A DNA stretch of 5,187 nucleotides from an uncultured Dehalococcoidia bacterium (GTDB lineage Bacteria > Chloroflexota > Dehalococcoidia > Dehalococcoidales > UBA3254), in NCBI GenBank assembly GCA_903890885.1, contig CAITCX010000387.1:1-5187 (forward strand), given 5' to 3'. Shown piece by piece: positions 1 through 4,744 of the stretch. Position 1 is the first letter of the stretch; every line of letters begins with the position of its first letter. The position numbers were made by a program, and so were the translations under genes. The notes under the pieces are model-generated. The model did not search any database, had not been told where the DNA came from, and saw only the letters and a program-made list of their open reading frames with translations.

Positions 1-35
1 AGATATGTTACATCACCAGTTTCACCCGCATCAAT

Positions 36-65
36 TTGGCTTACCGCCCTGCCTTATGGTAAAAT
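36..65 (+). promoter_or_regulatory. Probable promoter of the 40-aa protein gene
   Basis: A -35-like TTGGCT (36-41, four of six consensus bases) lies 18 bp before TAAAAT (60-65). TAAAAT is preceded by TG at the extended -10 position, giving TGGTAAAAT at 57-65. Transcription would start near 72, about 34 nt before the ATG at 106. The same nine bases TGGTAAAAT recur in the L25 promoter on the other strand of this window, which supports the reading. Inferred from sequence only. Positions 1-35 show nothing I recognise. Confidence 0.42.
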
Positions 66-105
66 GTATTGTGTTATCTAAATAAAAACTAGGAAAAAGA
101 ATCTG

Positions 106-228
106 ATGGCTGAGAAGAAATTAACCGATCTGAAAGAATTTATGGCTTCCGTTAATAAAAAGAATGGTAAAGTCAATGGCAAGAAAATCCAGTTTGCCTT
201 CGTTAACAAAAAGCGCAAGGGCGGCTAG
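106..228 (+). CDS. Small basic protein of unknown function (40 aa)
   Basis: I do not recognise this protein. An ATG at 106 opens a 40-codon frame ending in TAG at 226-228. The product starts MAEKKLTDLKEF and ends KKRKGG. It has 11 Lys and 1 Arg against 3 acidic residues (net about +9), no signal peptide and no membrane segment. The second half carries two related blocks, VNKKNGK at 16-22 and VNKKRKG at 33-39, which suggests an internal duplication. The charge would suit nucleic-acid or ribosome binding, but that is only inference. Support for a real gene: a promoter-like site at 36-65, an AGGA at 91-94 (11 nt before the ATG, somewhat far for a Shine-Dalgarno) and no competing gene over 106-224. 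Its stop overlaps the stop of the convergent radical SAM gene in a shared CTAG. A 40-codon frame can arise by chance, so confidence is moderate. Confidence 0.5.
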   Translation: MAEKKLTDLKEFMASVNKKNGKVNGKKIQFAFVNKKRKGG

Positions 229-1238
229 ATCTTTTTATCTGTATCCGGCGCAATAAATGGGTGTCCCTCGCGAGTGAAATCTGGTAAATAGTTAGCGGGG
301 GCGTCCATCTCCTGTAACCAGCCGTTTTCCATCCCCAGCTTTTCCATCTCTTTGACTACCACCGCGTATTCTTCATATGTAATCGTGCGTGATAATTCTG
401 CGATATTAACCGCCTGGTGACTGGGGTAGTACTGCGACATGACGCTCATGGTGACTTCAGGCGTTATTGTCTTTGACAGCCATTTTAAAGACTCCTCGCT
501 GCCAGCCATGCCTCCTGGTAAAATCAGATGGCGCACGATCAACCCCTGGTAGGCTATCTCATTTTCATTTACCCGCAAATTGCCCACCTGCCTCCACATT
601 TCCCTGATGGCCTGGCGGTTATGCTTAACATAGTCCGGCACGCCTGAATACTTTTTAGCATTCTCACTGGAAGCGTAACGAATGTCCGGTAAATATATAT
701 TCACGATCCCGTCCAGTGCACTCAAGGTTTCCAAACTATCGTATCCCCCGGAATTATAGACCAGCGGCAAATGCAACCCACCGGGTACAGCCTCCACTAA
801 GGCCTCGATTATCTGCGGCACGAAATGAGAGGGCGAGACCAGGTTGATATTGTGACAATGCAGTTCATCCTGGAGATACAGCATGCGTTCCGCCAGAATA
901 TGAGAGTCAACTTCATTTGCCTGTTGAGTATCAGGATCCTGGCTGATCTGAAAGTTCTGACAGTAAACGCAGCGCATATTGCAATTGCCGAAGAAGATTG
1001 TCCCCGATCCGAATGTGCCGGAAAGAACAGGCTCTTCGCCGTGGTGCGCGCAACAAGAGGAGACAACCGGATTACGACCCGATCGGCAAAAACCCTTCTG
1101 ACCGGCCAGTCTATTCACTCCGCAATTTAGAGGACAAATATCGCAGGACGCCAGTCGCGTGACCAGTGCATCCGCGCGGCGTTTTAGTTCCCCGGAACGA
1201 TACAAAGCTATATATCCCGGTTCATACATATTCATCAC
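225..1238 (-). CDS. Radical SAM protein, PflA/PflX-like (COG1313 type)
   Basis: A predicted cytosolic iron-sulfur enzyme that would cleave S-adenosylmethionine to make a 5'-deoxyadenosyl radical; its substrate is unknown. The cluster motif CX3CX2C is clear at C86, C90 and C93 (CNMRCVYC), followed by QNFQIS. Upstream is a second cysteine set, C32-x2-C35-x3-C39 and C51 (CDICPLNCGVNRLAGQKGFC), plus a C62-C63 pair, as in the family often annotated 'pyruvate formate-lyase activating enzyme-like' or PflX. Further motifs are YNSGGYDS (161-168), LPDIRY (183-188), VRHLILPGG (235-243) and SQYYPSH (268-274). The 337-aa length is normal for the family. The start is uncertain: GTG at 1238, ATG at 1235 or ATG at 1229 would all work, and no strong Shine-Dalgarno decides. 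No pyruvate formate-lyase or other glycyl-radical enzyme, and no AMMECR1 or MEMO1 gene, is present here, so a PFL-activating role is not supported. It lies downstream of L25 on the same strand, behind a strong terminator; I saw no clear promoter in 1239-1303. Confidence 0.93.
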   Translation of the reverse strand: MMNMYEPGYIALYRSGELKRRADALVTRLASCDICPLNCGVNRLAGQKGFCRSGRNPVVSSCCAHHGEEPVLSGTFGSGTIFFGNCNMRCVYCQNFQISQDPDTQQANEVDSHILAERMLYLQDELHCHNINLVSPSHFVPQIIEALVEAVPGGLHLPLVYNSGGYDSLETLSALDGIVNIYLPDIRYASSENAKKYSGVPDYVKHNRQAIREMWRQVGNLRVNENEIAYQGLIVRHLILPGGMAGSEESLKWLSKTITPEVTMSVMSQYYPSHQAVNIAELSRTITYEEYAVVVKEMEKLGMENGWLQEMDAPANYLPDFTREGHPFIAPDTDKKI

Positions 1239-1303
1239 TCTTATTTTGCCCCATGAATAAGATTAAAGGCAAATGCAAGATAAAGCTATTTCCGCGCACA
1301 CCT

Positions 1304-1335
1304 AAAAAAGAAGCCCCTGTTTTAGCAGGGGCTTC
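1304..1335 (-). terminator. Rho-independent terminator of the L25 gene
   Basis: A perfect 10-bp stem (1310-1319 pairing with 1326-1335, GAAGCCCCTG against CAGGGGCTTC) encloses a 6-nt loop. On the minus strand it is followed directly by six T (complement of A1304-1309). Two further A-T pairs can extend the stem. It begins 24 bp after the L25 stop codon and precedes the radical SAM gene, so it should end most L25 transcripts. On the plus strand there is no T tract, so it works in one direction only. Confidence 0.92.
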
Positions 1336-1359
1336 TTCACCGTTTATTCTATCAGTCGA

Positions 1360-2058
1360 CTATTTTTTGTCAGCTTTGGCCGCAGGAGCTTTAGCATCTG
1401 CTTTAGCTTCGCCAGCAGGGGCAGCGCCTTCAGCAGCAGCGCCTTCAGCAGCAGCGCCTTCAACAGCAGCAGCGACTTTGACTTCTTCAACAACTTCGAC
1501 GGGTCTAAGAGACACCTTAGCGATCGTCAGATCGCCATCGTTCAATATGGTTATATCAGGCAGGTTTACATCCTTTACGTGGATAGCCTGATCAACTTCC
1601 AGGATAGAGCTGATGTCTACCGGGATGCGGTCGAGCATCTTGTCAGGCAAGCATTCGATATGCAGGCTGCTCAGGGTTTGATACAACATATTCTCTCTGA
1701 TCTTCAGGGCCGGCGATTCGCCTACGATCATGATGGGGACTTCCACCTTGATCTTCTCAGCCATGTTGACTTCGTAGAAATCCACATGCAAGAGATTGCC
1801 TTTGATCGGATCTTTCTGAACCTCGCGTACCATCACCGGTTTAACCTTATCAGTCTTGCCGATTTTGAGATTAATCAAACGCGTGTGTCCGGCCTGGGAG
1901 ACTACTTTCCCCAGGATTGCAGCATCGCCCTGCAAAGCCGCTGATTCAACATTGTGTCCAAACAGATGCACGGGCACAACGCCTTTGTTCCTTAAAAACT
2001 TGACCTTTTTCCCGAGCACAGCTCGTTTTTCAACTTTAAGTTCGATTCTTTCCGCCAT
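1360..2058 (-). CDS. rplY: 50S ribosomal protein L25 / Ctc family (TL5 type, long form)
   Basis: A component of the large ribosomal subunit that binds 5S rRNA; the long form is also called Ctc or TL5. The N-terminal 5S-binding domain (about 1-92) shows the family pattern: KRAVLGKKVKFLRNKG (11-26), VPVHLFG (28-34), and VQKDPIKGNLLHVDFYEVN (80-98). The C-terminal beta domain spans about 99-186 (EKIKVEVPI, IECLPDKMLDRIPVDIS, VDQAIHVKDVNLP). Residues 192-232 form a low-complexity tail of Ala, Glu, Gly and Lys that contains three EGAAA-type units. The 232-aa length fits long-form L25 (about 185-230). The ATG at 2058 is well supported by an AAGGAG Shine-Dalgarno (complement of 2067-2072), 8 nt upstream. 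It is transcribed from the promoter at 2094-2122 and ended by the terminator at 1304-1335, so it is probably monocistronic. It faces away from patB. Confidence 0.96.
   Translation of the reverse strand: MAERIELKVEKRAVLGKKVKFLRNKGVVPVHLFGHNVESAALQGDAAILGKVVSQAGHTRLINLKIGKTDKVKPVMVREVQKDPIKGNLLHVDFYEVNMAEKIKVEVPIMIVGESPALKIRENMLYQTLSSLHIECLPDKMLDRIPVDISSILEVDQAIHVKDVNLPDITILNDGDLTIAKVSLRPVEVVEEVKVAAAVEGAAAEGAAAEGAAPAGEAKADAKAPAAKADKK
1424..1468 (-). repeat. 15-bp tandem repeat in the L25 C-terminal tail (3 copies)
   Basis: The plus-strand unit GCGCCTTCAGCAGCA occurs at 1424-1438 and 1439-1453 exactly, and at 1454-1468 with one change (G to A). In the L25 frame it encodes EGAAA units around residues 197-211. 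Because the unit is a multiple of three, gain or loss of a copy would keep the frame and change only tail length. Confidence 0.9.
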
Positions 2059-2093
2059 TTATGTAACTCCTTATTTAAACCCAACAGATATCT

Positions 2094-2122
2094 ATTTTAC
2101 CAATTATTCGGCCTGCGTGCAA
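2094..2122 (-). promoter_or_regulatory. Promoter of the L25 gene
   Basis: Read on the minus strand: TTGCAC (complement of 2117-2122), a 17-bp spacer, then TAAAAT (complement of 2094-2099) preceded by TGG, giving the extended -10 TGGTAAAAT. The -35 is weak (three of six), but the extended -10 can compensate. Expected transcription start is near 2087, leaving a leader of about 28 nt with a good Shine-Dalgarno. Confidence 0.6.
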
Positions 2123-2140
2123 ACTTGGGTGCAGTTGATG

Positions 2141-2169
2141 TTGATGTTCTCTCAATCCGGCTTTAGAAT
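2141..2169 (+). promoter_or_regulatory. Promoter of patB-queH
   Basis: TTGATG (2141-2146, four of six) and TAGAAT (2164-2169, five of six) are separated by exactly 17 bp. Transcription would start near 2176, giving a leader of about 59 nt before the TTG start at 2235. It lies back to back with the L25 promoter; the two -35 boxes are only 18 bp apart. I saw no riboswitch-like structure in the leader. Confidence 0.55.
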
Positions 2170-2234
2170 ATGAAAGCTGGTCTAACTTACTTTGCTCGTA
2201 TTTTCTATATGCCCAAAAATCAGGAGGCCCATAA

Positions 2235-3431
2235 TTGAAATATGATTTCGATCAAATTTGTGACAGGAAAAACACCAACTGCGTGAAATGGGATTTGGCT
2301 GAGAAAATCTTCGGACGGCAGGAAGTAATTCCGATGTGGATAGCGGATATGGACTTTCCGGTTGCCCAACCCATCGTAGAGGCTTTAAAACAAAGGGTAG
2401 AACATCCCTTTTACGGCTATACCCACCCCGGACAAAAACCAGTAGAAGCGGTAGTTGAACGCATGTGGGGGAAATACGGTTGGAAAATAGATCCGGAATG
2501 GGTGGTGTTTACACCGGGCGTTATTCCGGCTTTAAACTCGGCAGTCAGATCACTAACTCATCCTGGCGATCAGATTATTCTGCAGCCGCCGGTATATCAT
2601 CCCTTTTTCCCTATCGTGACAGGAAGCGGCTGCCAGATCGTTAATAACACGCTTAAGCTGAGCAATGACGAATATAACATGGACTTTGATGACCTGGAAA
2701 GTAAATTTACCGTCCACCGCGGCCTGCCCGGAAGCGGAAACCGCATCAAAGCTGTGATACTGTGCAATCCGCATAATCCGGTTGGCCGCTTGTGGACTCT
2801 TCAAGAACTGGAAAAACTGGGGGAAATTATTATCCGCAATGGAGCGATCGTTATCTCAGATGAAATCCACTGCGAGTTACTTTTTAAAGGCCGTAAACAC
2901 ACCCCTTTTGCCGCGATTTCCAAAGAATTTGAGCAGAATTGTATAGTCTGTATGGCTCCCAGCAAGACTTTCAGCCTGGCCGGACTGGAAATATCCAACA
3001 TCATCATTCCTAACCCTAAATTACGCGAAGCCTTCAATAATGCCAGATCGGGTATTATGCCCGGCCCGAACCTCTTCGGCTATATCGCACTGGAAGCGGC
3101 TTACCGTCAGGGCGACGAATGGTTGGAGCAGGTTCTGGAATACTTGCAGGGCAATCTGGATTACTTGCTGGATTATTTCAGACAGAAAATCAGGAGGATC
3201 AGGGTTATTGAGCCTCAGGGCACCTACCTGGTATGGCTGGATTTTCGGGCGCTGGGCCTGGGTGATCAGGCTTTAAAATCATTCTTAACCGAAAAAGCCG
3301 GAATCGGATTGGATGAGGGAACCAGGTTCGGCGAGGGCGGGAATGGATTTATGAGAATGAATATAGCCTGTCCGCTTCCCCTCCTGAAAGAAGCCTTAAA
3401 TAGGCTGGAAACAGCCGTCAACGATTTTTAA
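2235..3431 (+). CDS. patB: PatB/MalY-family PLP-dependent C-S lyase / aminotransferase
   Basis: A fold-type I pyridoxal-phosphate enzyme. Characterised relatives cleave C-S bonds of cystathionine or cysteine conjugates (beta-lyase), and some act as aminotransferases; the exact substrate cannot be read from sequence. Visible features: an N-terminal KYDFDQ..DRKNTNCVKWD typical of the family, WIADMDFPV (35-43), YGYTHPG (60-66), a PLP-stacking Tyr in QPPVYHPF (Y121), CNPHNPVGR (177-185), ISDEIHCEL (208-216, D209 to bind the pyridine nitrogen), the Schiff-base lysine K244 in APSKTFSLAGL, and the carboxylate-binding R374 in FMRMNIACP. The 398-aa length is standard. The start is TTG at 2235: AGGAGG at 2222-2227 lies 7 nt upstream, and this start restores the usual N-terminus. 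It is followed after 12 bp by queH, probably co-transcribed. All key residues are present. Confidence 0.92.
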   Translation: MKYDFDQICDRKNTNCVKWDLAEKIFGRQEVIPMWIADMDFPVAQPIVEALKQRVEHPFYGYTHPGQKPVEAVVERMWGKYGWKIDPEWVVFTPGVIPALNSAVRSLTHPGDQIILQPPVYHPFFPIVTGSGCQIVNNTLKLSNDEYNMDFDDLESKFTVHRGLPGSGNRIKAVILCNPHNPVGRLWTLQELEKLGEIIIRNGAIVISDEIHCELLFKGRKHTPFAAISKEFEQNCIVCMAPSKTFSLAGLEISNIIIPNPKLREAFNNARSGIMPGPNLFGYIALEAAYRQGDEWLEQVLEYLQGNLDYLLDYFRQKIRRIRVIEPQGTYLVWLDFRALGLGDQALKSFLTEKAGIGLDEGTRFGEGGNGFMRMNIACPLPLLKEALNRLETAVNDF

Positions 3432-3443
3432 GTTGGGAATATT

Positions 3444-4028
3444 ATGAAAATGTCTTTACATATCTGCTGCGCCGTTTGCGCGGCAGGCGCATCAGAACGA
3501 CTGATTCAGGAAGGCCACCACATTGAGGGTTATTTTTTTAATCCCAACCTTTATCCTGAAGAAGAATACCTGCTCCGGTTGGAGAACGCGCAAACCGTGG
3601 CCAGGGAGATGGGTTTTCACTTAACAGAAGGTCCCCGGAATTTCCTGGATTGGGATGATGCGGTAGCAGGGTTGGCAAGCGAACCGGAAGGAGGGGCACG
3701 ATGCCTGGTCTGTTTCAAATTCAGGCTGGCACAGACTCACCGCTTTATGCGGGAGACTGGATGTGACGCGTTTACCACTACATTGACTATGGGATCAAAC
3801 AAATCTGGCATATTAATCAATCAGTTAGGATGTGAAATCGGCGGCGAGGATTTCCTGGAGCGGGACTTTAAAAAAAAGGACGGGTTTCAGAGGGCAGGGG
3901 AACTGGCGGAGAGGTGGGGATTATACCGGCAGCATTATTGCGGTTGCCGCTACAGCTTAAAAGCAATGGAAACCCGTTTTAACCAGAAACAGTCGCCAAA
4001 TTCCCTTCATCAAAACACTGACCAATAA
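3444..4028 (+). CDS. queH: Epoxyqueuosine reductase QueH
   Basis: Catalyses the last step of queuosine synthesis, reducing epoxyqueuosine to queuosine at position 34 of GUN-anticodon tRNAs (Asp, Asn, His, Tyr). It is the metal- and Fe-S-dependent alternative to the cobalamin enzyme QueG. Family marks (formerly DUF208): N-terminal LHICCAVCA with C8, C9 and C12; GYFFNPNLYPEEEYLLR (29-45); RCLVCFKFRL with C87 and C90; FTTTLTMGSNK (110-120); and YRQHYCGCRYS with C166 and C168 (161-171). The 194-aa length is normal for the shorter members. The start is either ATG 3444 or ATG 3450. The Shine-Dalgarno is weak (GGGA at 3435-3438), consistent with translational coupling to patB 12 bp upstream. A tRNA-Asp(GUC) gene, one of its substrate tRNAs, begins 106 bp downstream on the same strand. 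No other queuosine gene (tgt, queA, queC-F) is visible here. Confidence 0.93.
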   Translation: MKMSLHICCAVCAAGASERLIQEGHHIEGYFFNPNLYPEEEYLLRLENAQTVAREMGFHLTEGPRNFLDWDDAVAGLASEPEGGARCLVCFKFRLAQTHRFMRETGCDAFTTTLTMGSNKSGILINQLGCEIGGEDFLERDFKKKDGFQRAGELAERWGLYRQHYCGCRYSLKAMETRFNQKQSPNSLHQNTDQ

Positions 4029-4050
4029 GGCCGTATTTTCAAGCCAAAAG

Positions 4051-4078
4051 CCTGTTCTGTTAACTTGACAGGAACGGG
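4051..4078 (+). other. Inverted repeat downstream of queH, overlapping the tRNA -35 box
   Basis: CCTGTTC (4051-4057) pairs with GAACGGG (4072-4078) including one T-G pair, and TGT (4058-4060) pairs with ACA (4068-4070). This makes a 10-bp hairpin with one bulged G and a 7-nt loop. No T tract follows, so it is a poor intrinsic terminator. It covers TTGACA at 4065-4070. It could be an RNA 3'-end structure for queH mRNA or a protein-binding dyad; the sequence does not decide. Confidence 0.35.
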
Positions 4079-4093
4079 AGTCCCTGATACACT
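4065..4093 (+). promoter_or_regulatory. Promoter of tRNA-Asp
   Basis: A perfect TTGACA -35 (4065-4070), a 17-bp spacer, and TACACT (4088-4093) preceded by TG at 4085-4086 (extended -10). Transcription would begin near 4100, 35 nt before the mature tRNA 5' end. This is the best -35 in the window and fits a highly expressed stable RNA gene. Confidence 0.72.
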
Positions 4094-4101
4094 TTTCACG
4101 T

Positions 4102-4119
4102 GGGCTGCGCTCGTAGCCC
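4102..4119 (+). other. Hairpin in the tRNA-Asp 5' leader
   Basis: GGGCTGC (4102-4108) pairs with GTAGCCC (4113-4119), with one G-T pair and a GCTC tetraloop. If transcription starts near 4100 it forms the very 5' end of the tRNA precursor. Its 3' side is followed by TTACGTTTT, so it could alternatively act as a weak terminator for queH read-through. The position in the leader favours a 5'-end structure removed by RNase P. Confidence 0.35.
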
Positions 4120-4134
4120 TTACGTTTTGCATGG

Positions 4135-4208
4135 GGCCCCATGGTGTAGCGGTCAAACATGCCACCCTGTCACGGTGGAGATCGCGGGTTCGAATCCCGC
4201 TGGGGTCG
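4135..4208 (+). tRNA. tRNA-Asp: tRNA-Asp (anticodon GUC)
   Basis: A full 74-nt cloverleaf. The acceptor GGCCCCA (4135-4141) pairs with TGGGGTC (4201-4207), with a G-U at pair 2:71; the discriminator is G4208. The D stem is GTGT/ACAT with loop AGCGGTCAA; the anticodon stem is CCACC/GGTGG with loop CTGTCAC, anticodon GTC. The variable loop is AGATC, and the T arm is GCGGG-TTCGAAT-CCCGC. G73, G10 and C38 fit bacterial tRNA-Asp identity. The loop has U33-G34-U35, the recognition motif of tRNA-guanine transglycosylase, so it should carry queuosine. CCA is not encoded (CT follows G73) and must be added enzymatically. It has its own promoter at 4065-4093. Confidence 0.97.
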
Positions 4209-4240
4209 CTTATTTCTCTCGAATTTCCACTTTATTCAGC

Positions 4241-4269
4241 TTTACTTTTTACCTCTTTACTTTTACCTC
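4241..4269 (+). repeat. Pyrimidine-rich tandem repeat after tRNA-Asp
   Basis: TTTACTTTTTACCTC (4241-4255) is followed at once by TTTACTTTTACCTC (4256-4269), identical except for one T. It lies in the 183-bp non-coding gap 4209-4391, whose first half is very rich in T and C. I saw no clear intrinsic terminator for the tRNA in this gap, and the T-rich tract may serve 3'-end formation or trimming. Confidence 0.75.
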
Positions 4270-4276
4270 AGGCTTT

Positions 4277-4295
4277 GTTTTAATTAGTTTTAATT
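4277..4295 (+). repeat. Short direct repeat GTTTTAATT x2
   Basis: GTTTTAATT at 4277-4285 and 4287-4295, with a 10-bp period, in the AT-rich part of the gap between tRNA-Asp and the DUF4342 gene. One helical turn apart, it could be a binding site or simply an AT-rich replication-slippage product. Confidence 0.6.
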
Positions 4296-4324
4296 GAAAT
4301 ACAAAGATCGCTTTCATCTTTAAT
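4294..4324 (+). promoter_or_regulatory. Possible promoter of the DUF4342 gene
   Basis: TTGAAA (4294-4299, four of six) and TTTAAT (4319-4324, five of six) are separated by 19 bp, which is longer than ideal. A start near 4331 would give a leader of about 60 nt. No better pair was found in 4209-4391, but the region is AT-rich, so chance matches are likely. Confidence 0.28.
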
Positions 4325-4391
4325 AGTCAAACCTTGGGAATAAAAATAAGCCGTAAATCAGGCTGAAAATAATCTTCCAGGAGGCTATATT

Positions 4392-4649
4392 ATGTCTACT
4401 GAAAAATACACGGTCTCAGGTGAAGAGCTGCTGGCCAAGGTCAAAAAGTTAATCCATGAAGGCAATATCCGCCGGGTGCGAGTGATTCAAGGTGGGCGTG
4501 TAATCATCGAAATCCCCCTGACAGTTGGAGCCCCTGCGGCGGCCCTGGGCATCATGATGGCCCCGGTGCTGGCTGCTATAGGCGCTTTGGCTGCCCTGAT
4601 TACCGAGTGCACCATCGAAGTCGAGAAAGTCGACAAAGACGAGAAGTAA
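4392..4649 (+). CDS. DUF4342 domain protein (85 aa), function unknown
   Basis: Matches my recollection of the small DUF4342 family, which has no established function. The N-terminal part (about 5-33) reads YTVSGEELLAKVKKLIHEGNIRRV, an amphipathic charged helix followed by a strand; then RVIIEIPLTVGAP (36-48) with the family's IPLT motif; then a hydrophobic Ala/Gly/Leu stretch (about 47-71) long enough to cross a membrane or form a buried helical hairpin; and an acidic, charged end, TECTIEVEKVDKDEK. No signal peptide or catalytic-looking residues are seen. The single domain fills the whole protein. The ATG at 4392 is firm: AGGAGG (4379-4384) sits 7 nt upstream. It lies between tRNA-Asp and polA on the same strand with wide gaps (183 and 95 bp), so it is probably its own transcription unit. 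Membrane association is inference. Confidence 0.88.
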   Translation: MSTEKYTVSGEELLAKVKKLIHEGNIRRVRVIQGGRVIIEIPLTVGAPAAALGIMMAPVLAAIGALAALITECTIEVEKVDKDEK

Positions 4650-4700
4650 AATTATCGGAACTCAATTCGGCCAAAGCGAAGCAGCAAAGTAAGTGCTACC

Positions 4701-4720
4701 GGATTAATGTAAATCCTTTT
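4701..4720 (+). terminator. Weak possible terminator after the DUF4342 gene
   Basis: GGATT (4701-4705) pairs with AATCC (4712-4716) across a 6-nt loop, followed by TTTTCT. A 5-bp stem with only two G-C pairs is poor. It is listed because it lies 51 bp past the stop codon and just before the polA -10 box, where a terminator is expected. Confidence 0.3.
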
Positions 4721-4729
4721 CTAACGCTC

Positions 4730-4738
4730 TGCTATAAT
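4730..4738 (+). promoter_or_regulatory. Extended -10 promoter of polA
   Basis: TGCTATAAT at 4730-4738 holds a perfect TATAAT (4733-4738) with TG one base upstream. No recognisable -35 lies 16-18 bp before it, which is usual for extended -10 promoters. The expected start, about 7 nt after the box, falls at 4744-4746, on the polA ATG. Confidence 0.68.
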
Positions 4739-4744
4739 AGACAT

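Noticed and set aside
1..105. Possible 3' end of an upstream gene at the left edge
   Set aside because: The three forward frames stay open for about 19-27 codons before a stop, but none gives recognisable protein sequence, and a promoter-like site occupies the region.
106..228. C-terminal Gly-Gly of the 40-aa protein as a ubiquitin-like or Pup-like modifier
   Set aside because: The protein is too short for a beta-grasp fold and is strongly basic, unlike acidic Pup. A terminal GG alone is weak evidence, and no E1-like or ligase gene is nearby.
1166..1591. 141-codon open frame on the plus strand running over the radical SAM start and the L25 tail
   Set aside because: It is the antisense of the Ala-rich L25 tail and crosses the L25 terminator. 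Its low-complexity Ala/Ser/Thr content is a by-product of the repeat, and L25 is secure on the other strand.
4029..4134. T-box or other riboswitch upstream of tRNA-Asp
   Set aside because: The region is short, the promoter sits at 4065-4093, and only a 35-nt leader with one small hairpin remains. No T-box motif is visible.
3957..4160. 67-codon minus-strand frame over the end of queH and the tRNA promoter
   Set aside because: It overlaps the queH 3' end, the TTGACA promoter and the tRNA start, with no family resemblance.
4065..4297. Two overlapping plus-strand frames of 65-72 codons around the tRNA
   Set aside because: Both run straight through the tRNA-Asp cloverleaf and lack ribosome sites; the tRNA explains the sequence.
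4349..4364. AGCC...GGCT inverted repeat before the DUF4342 gene
   Set aside because: A 4-bp stem with an 8-nt loop is too weak to call a structure.
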